Shown here: positions 17,532 to 26,398 of the stretch, one piece after another
Position numbering within the stretch: the first letter of the stretch is position 1
How the letters are laid out: every line of letters starts with the position of its first letter
DNA from: Wohlfahrtiimonas chitiniclastica DSM 18708
GTDB taxonomy: Bacteria > Pseudomonadota > Gammaproteobacteria > Cardiobacteriales > Wohlfahrtiimonadaceae
Direction: 5' to 3'
Assembly (NCBI RefSeq): GCF_000375345.1
Contig: NZ_AQXD01000006.1
Span: forward strand, 1 to 64,000
DNA: 64,000 nucleotides
The notes under the pieces: model-generated
The model's input: the letters and a program-made list of their open reading frames with translations, nothing else
Database searches by the model: none
Told to the model about the DNA's origin: nothing
Translations under genes and position numbers: made by a program

Positions 17532-17575
17532 GCATCGGTTGCTGCATGAAGGGTGGTGCTTCATGCGGCGATTGA
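17532..17575. other. Hairpin after isochorismatase-like gene
   Basis: Perfect 8-bp stem GCATGAAG / CTTCATGC (17544-17551 and 17559-17566) with weaker flanking pairing, 15 bases after the stop. No T-run, so it may be a stabilising or Rho-assisted end. The rest of the 155-base gap shows nothing clear. Confidence 0.5.
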
Positions 17576-17684
17576 CTGAAAAATTGTTTTAAATCATTTT
17601 TATTGAAGTTGTGCTTTTAAAAGGTGGAATCATCCCCATAATATGAGCCATCACATAGCAATAATGATCTTTTGGAGTGAATGA

Positions 17685-18605
17685 ATGAGCGAATTGAATT
17701 ATCAAGATGGCATGGTTGTGGAAAATCGAGATCATGCCATTTTTATTGAAGCAAATTTTAAAACAGAGGATATGGATGCCATCAAAGATGCCATCGCTGA
17801 GTTTATGGCGCGCATTCGTTCATACAAAACCCGTTATGGTCACATGGGCATTGCCTCTGTGATGGCATTTGGCCAACAAGCATGGAAAAAATTATCAGGC
17901 AATGATGACAGTGCGCCTGAATTATTTGATCTCACAGATAAAGCTCATGGCATGGTTGCCGGTACGCAGCGCGATCTCTTTGTGCATTTGGTGTCAAATG
18001 AACATAAAATGAATTTCACACTTGCTCAAGAGTTTGTCCGCATTTTTAAAGATGTGGTGACGATTGAGGAAGAAGTGCATGGTTTTCGTTGGTTAGATGC
18101 GCGTGATTTAGGCGGTTTTGTCGATGGCACAGAAAATCCTAAAGGCATACAGGATCGCGTCGATGTTGCAGTGATCAATGATGGTATCGATGCGGGCGGC
18201 AGCTACGTGATTGCCCAGCGTTGGGAACATCATTTAGAGCAGTTTCACCACTTAGATTTAGCCACACAAGAGGGCACCTTTGGGCGCACAAAACAAGATG
18301 ACATCGAAATGGGTGATGATGAAAAGCCTGTCGGTGCACACACAGAGCGCGTGGTGATTGAAGAAGATGGTGAGGAGCTTGAAATCGTGCGTCAAAGCTT
18401 GCCCTATGGTCAAGCAAGCGGCAAACATGGTTTGTATTTTGTGGGTTATTGTGTACATTTGACGGCGATTGATGCGATGCTCACCAATATGTGTGGTGAA
18501 AAAGATGAGCATTTTGATCGCATGTTCTGTTACACCCATGCCGTGACCGGCAGTTATCTCTATGCACCTTCGGTGGATCAATTAGATGCCTTAGGGGATG
18601 ATTAA
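17685..18605 (+). CDS. Dyp-type haem peroxidase (YfeX-like)
   Basis: 306 residues without a signal peptide, so cytoplasmic and of the YfeX/DypB type rather than the Tat-exported EfeB. The family-defining GFVDGTENPKG (GxxDG with catalytic Asp) is at about residue 143-153, and the C-terminal half has the YFVGYCVHLTAIDAML strand-helix and a His that can ligate haem (AHTERVV). Such enzymes oxidise porphyrinogens and dyes with H2O2, and a role in haem handling has been proposed. It lies 8 kb from the iron-type TonB receptor. GGAG before ATG. Confidence 0.9.
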   Translation: MSELNYQDGMVVENRDHAIFIEANFKTEDMDAIKDAIAEFMARIRSYKTRYGHMGIASVMAFGQQAWKKLSGNDDSAPELFDLTDKAHGMVAGTQRDLFVHLVSNEHKMNFTLAQEFVRIFKDVVTIEEEVHGFRWLDARDLGGFVDGTENPKGIQDRVDVAVINDGIDAGGSYVIAQRWEHHLEQFHHLDLATQEGTFGRTKQDDIEMGDDEKPVGAHTERVVIEEDGEELEIVRQSLPYGQASGKHGLYFVGYCVHLTAIDAMLTNMCGEKDEHFDRMFCYTHAVTGSYLYAPSVDQLDALGDD

Positions 18606-18725
18606 ACATTGTACGAATCGGATTTATCCCTTCTCATTTCTCAGAATCTGTATTAATGTGAGGGGTAAGTAACAGCTACACAGTCACAACAAAACGTTTC
18701 AACGTCGATTATAAAAGGAGTAGTT

Positions 18726-19067
18726 ATGAACATTAACATTACTGGTGATGGTTTAGAATTAACCGCTGCAATCCAAGAACATGTCAAAGAACGTTTAAGC
18801 AAAATCGAGCGTCATCGTGATCAAATCACGCAAGTGGACGTGGTGTTATCTGTGGAAAACAAACGCCAGAAAGCTGAAATCAGCATGAATGTTCCCCATG
18901 CGGCAGACATTAATGCAGAAGCCACAACCGATGATCTCTATGTATCGATTGATGAAGCCGTCAATAAGCTTGAAAAGCAATATCTGAAAATGAAAGATAA
19001 AGCGATGACGCTTCAACGTCAACGTCAAGAACACGAGAAAGAAGTACGCGAAACTGACGAAGAATAA
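18726..19067 (+). CDS. hpf: Ribosome hibernation promoting factor (HPF/YfiA family)
   Basis: 113 residues starting MNINITGDGLELTAAIQEHV. Short form of the S30AE family that binds the 30S decoding region and drives 100S dimer formation in slow growth. The KIERHRDQITQVDVVLSVE and DLYVSIDEAVNKLEKQ motifs are intact. AAGGAG upstream, terminator downstream. The usual neighbours rpoN and ptsN are not here. Confidence 0.92.
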   Translation: MNINITGDGLELTAAIQEHVKERLSKIERHRDQITQVDVVLSVENKRQKAEISMNVPHAADINAEATTDDLYVSIDEAVNKLEKQYLKMKDKAMTLQRQRQEHEKEVRETDEE

Positions 19068-19081
19068 TTGTACATTCTCTT

Positions 19082-19120
19082 AAAACCTTAAAAATGGTAC
19101 TCTGTTTTTAAGGTTTTTTT
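19082..19120 (+). terminator. Terminator of hpf
   Basis: 13-bp AT-rich stem with a CCTT core (AAAACCTTAAAAA / TTTTTAAGGTTTT) and T-run. Confidence 0.88.
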
Positions 19121-19142
19121 ATGCGCGTTAATTTTAGGAATC

Positions 19143-19592
19143 ATGAACAAAATCATCATCAGCTGTGGGCTATTGATGTTCACAGCCTTAGGCATTCTTT
19201 GGCAAAGTCAGCACATGACCCATTTGATTGACCGAAAGGCACCCCGTCTTTGGGCAAAATCTCATCAACGCATTGAGGGGGCAGCGCGCACGTTAATCAG
19301 TGAGGATGCGCTATGCTTTAGTCAGGAAGAATTTGCCAAAATCTTCTCGGTGAATAAAGATTCAGCGCAGTTGGCGCAATTTTGCGACAATTTGATTGAA
19401 AATCACCAAGATGGGTATAAAATTTCCGGCACTTGTCAAAATGTCTCCGCACGCTTTTTTGTGAAGATCACACTGAAAGATCACAGGCAGCAAAAAGTGT
19501 GGCAGCGGACGATTTTTGACAAAAATCATGCTGTATTGCAGCAAGAAACAATTACATTTAAAGAGCGAGGCGCTTGTCATGTTTCCGATTGA
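19143..19592 (+). CDS. Small membrane or periplasmic protein of unknown function overlapping murD
   Basis: 149 residues that I do not recognise. A hydrophobic N-terminus (residues 3-20, IIISCGLLMFTALGILW) acts as signal or anchor; the mature part has four cysteines (ALCFSQ, FCDN, TCQN, ACHV), so disulfides are possible in the periplasm. The last 14 bases overlap the murD start, so translation is probably coupled and the gene is the first of the division cluster in this genome. This is where mraY normally stands. Confidence 0.65.
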   Translation: MNKIIISCGLLMFTALGILWQSQHMTHLIDRKAPRLWAKSHQRIEGAARTLISEDALCFSQEEFAKIFSVNKDSAQLAQFCDNLIENHQDGYKISGTCQNVSARFFVKITLKDHRQQKVWQRTIFDKNHAVLQQETITFKERGACHVSD

Positions 19593-20955
19593 GGGATCAG
19601 CTAAACATTTAGTGGTGGGGTTTGGGATTACAGGATTGTCCTTAGTCAAAGCCTTAAAAGAACTTGGGGCAACCCACATCTACGCGATGGACTCAAGAGA
19701 CGCGCCGCCGAATCACTCAGAAATTGCTGCATTAGGGGCAGATTGTCATATCGGTGGTTTTTGTGAGGCTTGGCTCAATGATTGTGATTATTTATGGTTA
19801 AGTCCAGGCGTACCTTTAGCCACGCCTGAATTGCAAAGTTGCTTAGCGCGTTTGCCCAAAGATCACATCGGCGGAGACATTGAGCTGTTTGCGCGCCTGA
19901 CACAAGGGCAAACCATTGTTGGCATTACGGGGACAAATGGTAAAAGTACAGTGACAACATTGGTGGCGGACATTTTAGCGAAAGATGATCGTGCTGTATT
20001 TGTGGGTGGCAATCTTGGTGAACCTGCACTGAATTTGTGGTTAGCGGCAAAGGCTCAGGGCATTTGCGATCCTTTATATGTACTAGAGCTGTCAAGCTTT
20101 CAATTAGAAACCACAGAGCATTTAGATGTGACAGTGGCGGCGATTTTGAATTTAGCGCCCGATCATCTTGATCGTTATCGTGATTTTGACCATTATGCAC
20201 ATTCTAAATTTAAATTATTGCACATGGCCAAACAATCGGTGGTGAATGTAGATGATGCCTATTTAATGGATTATGTGTCTCATCAATCCTTGAGCACAAC
20301 AACATTTAGCCTTAAAAATGATGCCGCCACTTGGTATATGCAATGGCAAAATAATCTGCCTGCAGCCATTACCAATGGTGATATCAATATTCATCTTACG
20401 GACATCAGCTTAGGTGGATTGCATAATTATGCAAACGTTATGGCGGCGTGTGCGATCACAAAGCTATTAGGTGTGAAAGAAGCGGCACTGCGTGATGCCA
20501 TTTTGCATTATCAAGCATTGCCACATCGTTGTGCTTTAGTGGCGGTGATGGATGGCGTGCGTTATTACAATGACTCAAAAGCCACCAATTTACCCTCAAC
20601 GGTTGCCGCCATTGAAGGATTTTTAGAACCTAAATGGCTCATTTTAGGTGGTGTGACGAAAGATCAAGATTTTTCAGAATTACAAACATTGCTAGATGAT
20701 GACAATATGCTTGGCGTGTATTTAATTGGGGAAGACATTTCCACCATCACGCCGCACATTCCTGCCACGTGTGAGTCTGTTTACAGTCGTGATTTACAAA
20801 GTGCTGTCACAGCCATTGCAAAACGTGCCAAAGCAGGCGAAGTGGTGTTGTTTTCACCGGCCTGTGCAAGTTTTGATCAATTCAAAAGTTTTAATGACCG
20901 TGGTGAGCATTTTGAGCGCTACGTTCATGCCTTAGTGAAGGAGCCGTATGTTTAA
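19579..20955 (+). CDS. murD: UDP-N-acetylmuramoylalanine--D-glutamate ligase
   Basis: 458 residues. Adds D-Glu to UDP-MurNAc-L-Ala in the cytoplasm. The start ATG 19579 gives MFPIEGSAKHLVVGFGITG with GAGG upstream; a longer frame reading back to 19516 lies inside the preceding gene and is rejected. ATP loop GITGTNGKSTVTT is at about residue 113-125, followed by the central-domain ELSSFQLE and NLAPDHLDRY, and the C-terminal YYNDSKATNLPSTVAAIEG. The next gene, ftsW, starts 8 bases before its stop. Confidence 0.96.
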   Translation: MFPIEGSAKHLVVGFGITGLSLVKALKELGATHIYAMDSRDAPPNHSEIAALGADCHIGGFCEAWLNDCDYLWLSPGVPLATPELQSCLARLPKDHIGGDIELFARLTQGQTIVGITGTNGKSTVTTLVADILAKDDRAVFVGGNLGEPALNLWLAAKAQGICDPLYVLELSSFQLETTEHLDVTVAAILNLAPDHLDRYRDFDHYAHSKFKLLHMAKQSVVNVDDAYLMDYVSHQSLSTTTFSLKNDAATWYMQWQNNLPAAITNGDINIHLTDISLGGLHNYANVMAACAITKLLGVKEAALRDAILHYQALPHRCALVAVMDGVRYYNDSKATNLPSTVAAIEGFLEPKWLILGGVTKDQDFSELQTLLDDDNMLGVYLIGEDISTITPHIPATCESVYSRDLQSAVTAIAKRAKAGEVVLFSPACASFDQFKSFNDRGEHFERYVHALVKEPYV

Positions 20956-22135
20956 AGAAGCCCTGCGTGTGCCAAAACGTGTGTATGTGGATCCGTGGCT
21001 CATCAGTGCGGTGACCGTTTTATTGGTGATCGGTATTTTAATGGTGACTTCTGCCTCATCCTACACCACAGAACGCTATGAAGTGATCTGGTATCACTAC
21101 ACCCGCCAGCAAGCGATTTTCATTGTGGGGGGCATCTTTTTAGGTTGGGTGGCGTTTCGCATGCGTTTGACTTTCTGGCGCAACATGCATTTTGTGGCAG
21201 GCTTTGCGGCTGCATTGCTTTTAGCTTTGGTGCTGATTCCTGGCATCGGGCGCGAGATCAATGGATCGATGCGGTGGATTCCAATTGGCCCCATTAACTT
21301 TCAGCCCTCAGAGATGGCAAAACTTCTGATTTTTATCTATGTGGCAGCGTTTTTAGATGCCCATTATCAGAAACTGCGTAAAGAGTGGGTGCACTTAGGT
21401 TCCATTTTATTGGTGCTTGGCTTTTATGGCGTGTTACTGCTCCTTGAGCCAGACTTTGGTTCAACAGTGGTGATGCTTGGCGTTGGTTTAAGCATGGTGT
21501 TCATTGCCGGGGTTTCGATGCGAAATTTCTTGGTGGTGATGATTGTGACCGTCGGTGGCATGTTGTTCGTGTTGTTCAGCGCTTCATATCGTGTGGCGCG
21601 TTTGAAAACCTTCTTAAATCCATGGGATGATAAATATGGCGAAGGCTTTCAGCTCATCAACTCCTTAATGGCCATTGGCCGCGGTGAATGGATGGGCGTG
21701 GGCATTGGTGAGGGTGTGCAAAAATTGGGCTATCTGCCAGAGTCCCACACGGACTTTATTTTTGCAGTCTATGCAGAAGAGACTGGATTATTGGGCGTGG
21801 TGATTTTGATCGCCATTTTTACCATGCTATTGTCCCGCGCATTCATCATTGGTAAGCGCGCTGAGTTTTGCAATATGCGCTTTGGTGCCTATTTAAGTTA
21901 TGGCATCGGCATGTGGATTGTGGGGCAGGCCTTCATTAATCTAGCTGTGGCAATGGGGCGCTTACCCACAAAAGGTTTGACATTGCCTTTATTGAGCTAT
22001 GGTGGCTCTAGTATTGTGACCTTATTGATTGCCATTGGCATTTTGTGCCGCATTGATGTGGATTCGCAGCGCGAGTTGATTAAACGAACACAAGTAAAGG
22101 TGGAGAAAGATGAAGCAAACAGCGAAGCAGGTTGA
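20948..22135 (+). CDS. ftsW: Septal peptidoglycan glycosyltransferase FtsW (SEDS)
   Basis: 395 residues, about ten membrane helices. SEDS-family polymerase of lipid II at the division septum, partner of FtsI. Typical blocks: GSMRWIPIGPINFQPSEMAKL, LLEPDFGSTVVM, FLNPWDDKYGEGFQLINSL, LPESHTDFIFAVYAEETG and LPLLSYGGSS. Overlaps murD by 8 bases and murG by 26, so translation is coupled. ftsI is not in the window. Confidence 0.95.
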   Translation: MFKEALRVPKRVYVDPWLISAVTVLLVIGILMVTSASSYTTERYEVIWYHYTRQQAIFIVGGIFLGWVAFRMRLTFWRNMHFVAGFAAALLLALVLIPGIGREINGSMRWIPIGPINFQPSEMAKLLIFIYVAAFLDAHYQKLRKEWVHLGSILLVLGFYGVLLLLEPDFGSTVVMLGVGLSMVFIAGVSMRNFLVVMIVTVGGMLFVLFSASYRVARLKTFLNPWDDKYGEGFQLINSLMAIGRGEWMGVGIGEGVQKLGYLPESHTDFIFAVYAEETGLLGVVILIAIFTMLLSRAFIIGKRAEFCNMRFGAYLSYGIGMWIVGQAFINLAVAMGRLPTKGLTLPLLSYGGSSIVTLLIAIGILCRIDVDSQRELIKRTQVKVEKDEANSEAG

Positions 22136-23183
22136 TGTGGTCATCATGGCAGGTGGGACAGGTGGACACATCTTCCCGGGGCTTGCAGTGGCTGAAAAAT
22201 TGCGTGCACAAGGTTATAGCGTGGCATGGCTTGGTGCCCATGGTTTAGAGACAACTTTAGTGCCAAAGCACAACATCGAGCTCTATTCTTTGAGCATTAA
22301 AGGTTTACGTGGCAATGGCTTAAAAGGTTGGTTGATGTTGCCCTTTAAAATGCTCAAAGCAGTCAGGGAAGCTAAAGCCATTTTAAAAATGCTCTCTCCT
22401 AAATGCGTGATGGGGTTTGGGGGCTTTGCATCAGGGCCCGGCGGATTGGCCGCCAATGCTTTAAAAATTCCACTCATGATTCATGAGCAAAATGCAGTGC
22501 CAGGCATGACGAACCGCTATTTGGCTAAAATGAGCCAACATGTGATGACAGGATTTCCATTGCCTCAATGGGCCAATAGTCAATATGTGGGTAATCCTGT
22601 GCGTGAAGCATTGTTTCAATTGCCGAATATTCAAACGCGCTTTGCGGGTCATGATGCCAATGAATTGCGTGTTTTGGTGGTGGGGGGCTCTCAAGGCTCT
22701 CGTTTTTTAAACACCATTGTGCCGACTGTGATTGCAGGTTCAAAGCGTAACATTGCAGTGTGGCATCAAACTGGGCAAAAACTTTTTGATGAAGCCAATG
22801 CGAGTTGGGCGACAACGGGTGTGACGCCATTTCGCATCGCCCCATTCATTGAGGATATGGGGGAAGCTTATGCGTGGGCGGACATCATCATTTGTCGAGC
22901 AGGCGCTTTGACTTTAGCAGAATTGACAGCCGTTGGGCTTGGCAGCATCTTGATTCCGTTGCCCACAGCGGTGGATGATCATCAGCGTAAAAATGCAGCG
23001 TTTTTAGTTCAGAGTGATGCGGCATATTGCATTGATGAAAAAACTTTTGATGCACAACAGATGATTACGATTTTGGATGGCATAACACTTGAACGCGCCC
23101 AAGAAATGGCGGAAAATGCACATAAAAATGCGAAACCCAAGGCAGTGGATGAAATTGCCGAGGCAATTGAGCGTACTTTCTAG
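22110..23183 (+). CDS. murG: UDP-GlcNAc:lipid I transferase MurG
   Basis: 357 residues. Converts lipid I to lipid II at the inner face of the membrane. Contains the N-terminal glycine loop MAGGTGGHIFPGLAVAEKL, GFGGFASGPGGLAA, HEQNAVPGMTNR, the second loop GGSQGSRFLN and the UDP-GlcNAc-binding CRAGALTLAEL. Starts inside the end of ftsW. Confidence 0.96.
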   Translation: MKQTAKQVDVVIMAGGTGGHIFPGLAVAEKLRAQGYSVAWLGAHGLETTLVPKHNIELYSLSIKGLRGNGLKGWLMLPFKMLKAVREAKAILKMLSPKCVMGFGGFASGPGGLAANALKIPLMIHEQNAVPGMTNRYLAKMSQHVMTGFPLPQWANSQYVGNPVREALFQLPNIQTRFAGHDANELRVLVVGGSQGSRFLNTIVPTVIAGSKRNIAVWHQTGQKLFDEANASWATTGVTPFRIAPFIEDMGEAYAWADIIICRAGALTLAELTAVGLGSILIPLPTAVDDHQRKNAAFLVQSDAAYCIDEKTFDAQQMITILDGITLERAQEMAENAHKNAKPKAVDEIAEAIERTF

Positions 23184-23212
23184 TCCTCAATTTATTTAAA
23201 AAGGATGTTATT

Positions 23213-24640
23213 TTGACACAGACAATGCACTACAAACGCGCAGGCAACATGCGCCGAATCAATCGTATTCATTTCATCGGTATTGGTGGCACAGGGATGT
23301 GTGGGATTGCCGAGGTGTGTTTGAATCTTGGTTATGAGGTGACAGGTTCAGACATTAATTTATCCACCACCGTTGAGCACTTGATTGCTTTAGGTGCCTT
23401 GGTGAAGATTGGTCATGATGCCAGTCATGTGGTGGGCGCCGATGTTGTGGTGGTTTCAACGGCTGTGCACAATGACAATCCTGAAGTGGTGGCGGCAAAA
23501 GATTTTGGCATTCCCATCATTGCGCGTGCTCAAATGCTTGGCGAATTGATGCGCTTTCATTATGGCATTGCAGTGGCGGGTACACATGGTAAAACCACCA
23601 CCACAAGCTTATTGGCATCGATTTTAGAAGAAGCGGGGCTTGATCCCACATTTGTGGTGGGTGGTCGCTTTAATAAATCCAATAATTTATCGAGCTCACA
23701 ATTAGGCTTAGGGGAATACTTTGTGGCAGAAGCGGATGAATCTGATGCCTCTTTCCTCTATTTGCGCCCAATGGCAGCGATTGTGACAAACATCGATAAA
23801 GATCACATGTCCACGTATGATGGTGATTTTAATACCTTAAAACAGACATTTGTGAACTTTTTGCATCATTTACCTTTTTATGGTTTAGTGGTGATGTGTG
23901 TGGATAATGCGGGTGTGCGTGAGATCATTCCTGCTTTGCAGCGCCCGGTGATCACATATGGTGAATCAGAAGATGCCGATTTCCAATTATTGGAATATCG
24001 CTCGAATAAAATGAGCACAGAGTTTTTGGTGAAAACGCCCTTTGGCGTGAGTGAATTTACGGTGGCATTGCCTGGTAAACACAGTGCCTTAAACAGCATT
24101 GCAGCCATTGCCATTGCCACAGATTTAGGGGTGAGTGCCCCTGCGATTCGTCGTGGTTTGATGAAATTTAAAGGCGTCGGTCGCCGTTTTCAATTCCATC
24201 CGGATGTGCCATTAAAAACCGGTGGCAATGTCTCAGTGATGGAAGATTATGGTCATCACCCAACGGAAATTCAGAGCGTGATGAATGCATTGACAGAAGC
24301 GTATCCTAAAAAACGTGTGGTATTGGCATTTCAACCCCACCGTTATTCGCGCACAGAAGAGTTGTTTGATGAGTTTGTGACGGTGTTAAAAAATTATCCG
24401 GACATGATTTTAACGGACATTTACCCCGCCGGTGAACAGCCTAAGGATGGCGTGAGCATTGATAAATTGATCGCGGCGATTGAAGCAGCTGCTGGGCATA
24501 AAGTGAATTTTGCCCCAACATTACAAGACATTCGAACGGTCTATCAAGGCATGGCAAAAGAAGATGATCTCATCGTGATGATGGGCGCAGGCAGCATTGG
24601 CGGCATTGCAGCGAATTTTTATAAGGGAGGCGCACTCTAA
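23213..24640 (+). CDS. murC: UDP-N-acetylmuramate--L-alanine ligase
   Basis: 475 residues. TTG 23213 is taken as start because AAGGA lies 8 bases upstream, whereas ATG 23225 is 20 bases from it; an ATG at 23249 would also keep the fold. Motifs: HFIGIGGTGMCGIAEV, GTHGKTTTTSLLAS (ATP), EADESDASFL, DYGHHPTEI and FQPHRYSRT. Joined to ddl by a TAATG stop/start. Confidence 0.95.
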   Translation: MTQTMHYKRAGNMRRINRIHFIGIGGTGMCGIAEVCLNLGYEVTGSDINLSTTVEHLIALGALVKIGHDASHVVGADVVVVSTAVHNDNPEVVAAKDFGIPIIARAQMLGELMRFHYGIAVAGTHGKTTTTSLLASILEEAGLDPTFVVGGRFNKSNNLSSSQLGLGEYFVAEADESDASFLYLRPMAAIVTNIDKDHMSTYDGDFNTLKQTFVNFLHHLPFYGLVVMCVDNAGVREIIPALQRPVITYGESEDADFQLLEYRSNKMSTEFLVKTPFGVSEFTVALPGKHSALNSIAAIAIATDLGVSAPAIRRGLMKFKGVGRRFQFHPDVPLKTGGNVSVMEDYGHHPTEIQSVMNALTEAYPKKRVVLAFQPHRYSRTEELFDEFVTVLKNYPDMILTDIYPAGEQPKDGVSIDKLIAAIEAAAGHKVNFAPTLQDIRTVYQGMAKEDDLIVMMGAGSIGGIAANFYKGGAL

Positions 24641-25563
24641 TGACAATCGATGTCAATCAATTTGGTAAAGTGGCGGTATTGTTAGGTGGCGAGTCCTCTG
24701 AGCGCCAAGTCTCTTTGTGGTCAGGTGAAGCGGTATTGGCAGCATTAAAGCGCCAAGGCGTGGATGCGTATGGCGTTGATCCAAGTGAAGTGAACATTGC
24801 GGCGTATTTGCCGGAGCATGGTTTTGATCGCGTGATGAACAGCTTACATGGTGGTGCGGGTGAAGATGGCACCATTCAAGCGGTGTTGGATTATTTAAAC
24901 ATTCCTTATACCGGCAGCGGCACATTAGGTTGTGCGGTGGGTATGGATAAAGTGTTTACCAAAGCCATTTGGCAGGCCAAAGGTTTGCCGGTGTTACAAA
25001 CGTTTGAAATGAATAATGAAGCGGATGTGGCGCGCGTTGCAGAATTGGGGATTTTCCCGCTGGCAGTGAAGCCAAGTGCAGATGGTTCAAGTGTGGGCGT
25101 GAGTAAAGTTGAGCGTGCGGAAGATCTATTAGCTGCTTGGCACAATGCAAAAGGTAAAAGTGGTTTAGTGTTTGCAGAGCCTTGGATTATTGGCGAAGGC
25201 GAATACACCTGTGGCATTTTAAACGATCAAGCCTTGCCATTGATTCGCATGGAAACAGATTTAACTTTTTATGACTTTGATGCGAAATATTTGCGTGATG
25301 ATACGCGTTACTTTTGCCCATGCGGTCTAGATGAAGCTAAAGAGCAAGAGATTCGTGCATTGTGTGAACAAGCGTTCCATGCAGTGGGTGGCAAAGGTTG
25401 GGGCAGAGTGGATCTTGTGTTAGATGCACAAGGCTTGCCTTGGTTGTTAGAGGTGAACATGTCACCTGGAATGACGGGGCACTCATTGGTACCTATGGCG
25501 GCAAATGCTGTGGGCATGGATTATGATGCGCTTTGCATCGAAATTTTAAAGACAACTTTATAA
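24640..25563 (+). CDS. ddl: D-alanine--D-alanine ligase
   Basis: 307 residues, ATP-grasp fold, makes the D-Ala-D-Ala end of the stem peptide. Contains VLLGGESSERQVSLWSG, SLHGGAGEDGTIQAVLDYL, YTGSGTLGCAVGMDK, KPSADGSSVGVSKV, and LEVNMSPGMTGHSLVPMAA for metal and product binding. The position before ftsQ is that of ddlB. Overlaps murC by one base. Confidence 0.95.
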   Translation: MTIDVNQFGKVAVLLGGESSERQVSLWSGEAVLAALKRQGVDAYGVDPSEVNIAAYLPEHGFDRVMNSLHGGAGEDGTIQAVLDYLNIPYTGSGTLGCAVGMDKVFTKAIWQAKGLPVLQTFEMNNEADVARVAELGIFPLAVKPSADGSSVGVSKVERAEDLLAAWHNAKGKSGLVFAEPWIIGEGEYTCGILNDQALPLIRMETDLTFYDFDAKYLRDDTRYFCPCGLDEAKEQEIRALCEQAFHAVGGKGWGRVDLVLDAQGLPWLLEVNMSPGMTGHSLVPMAANAVGMDYDALCIEILKTTL

Positions 25564-25566
25564 TTG

Positions 25567-26394
25567 ATGAAGCACGCCAAACCTGTCGGTGCACAGCGCA
25601 TCCATCAGCCTAATGATACATGGACATGGGCGAGAAAGAAGCGCGGTGCACATTACAAAAAGCCATTTCAATGGGGGGAGATGTTTAAAGCCCTCGGTCG
25701 GCACCTGCGTTTTGCCATTGTGGTCTTAACGGTGATCGTGGTGTGTACATCGCCCATTTGGGGTTGGATGTATTTGTCTGTCAATAATCTGTTCCCTGTA
25801 AAAAATGTGATGTTTCACACCATCAATGGTACAGAGCATTATGTGTCGGGCGATCATAAACAGCGCATCATCAATGAGTTGATGGGGCAAAACTTGGTCA
25901 GTTATGATTTAACGCAGCAGCGCGATCAATTAAACGCGCATCCTTGGATTAAATCAGCACATGTGGTGCGTCATTGGCCTGAATCCATTGAGTTATTGAT
26001 TGAAGAGCGCCGCCCTGTTGCGATGTGGAATGATCTTTATTTGATTGAAGCCGATGGTGAGATTTTTGAGCCTGATTTGATGCCGAATGTCAATTGGATC
26101 AACCTTGTGGGGCCTGAGGCACATCGCATGAAAATGCTCGATGGCATGCAAAAAATCACGCAAGCGATGCGCACCATTGGTGTGAAAGTGGATAAAATTA
26201 TTCTCGATTATCGAGGTGCTTGGACCATCATTCTAGAAAATAATGTAGAATTGTATTTAGGTTCAAGTTTATTTGAAGAAAGGTTAAGAAAATTTATTTT
26301 GCATTATCCTTCTTCGATTCGAGCAAAAATGGACAGCATCATGGCGATCGATTTTCGATATGATCATGGATATGCATTGAAATGGAAACAGTAA
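25567..26394 (+). CDS. ftsQ: Cell division protein FtsQ
   Basis: 275 residues: a basic cytoplasmic N-terminus of about 45 residues, one membrane span (about 48-72, FAIVVLTVIVVCTSPIWGWMYL), a POTRA domain (VKNVMFHTINGTEHYV... ) and a beta domain (VVRHWPESIELLIEERRPVAMW). Scaffold of the divisome that binds FtsB/FtsL. Starts 3 bases after the ddl stop. Confidence 0.92.
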   Translation: MKHAKPVGAQRIHQPNDTWTWARKKRGAHYKKPFQWGEMFKALGRHLRFAIVVLTVIVVCTSPIWGWMYLSVNNLFPVKNVMFHTINGTEHYVSGDHKQRIINELMGQNLVSYDLTQQRDQLNAHPWIKSAHVVRHWPESIELLIEERRPVAMWNDLYLIEADGEIFEPDLMPNVNWINLVGPEAHRMKMLDGMQKITQAMRTIGVKVDKIILDYRGAWTIILENNVELYLGSSLFEERLRKFILHYPSSIRAKMDSIMAIDFRYDHGYALKWKQ

Positions 26395-26398
26395 AGTG

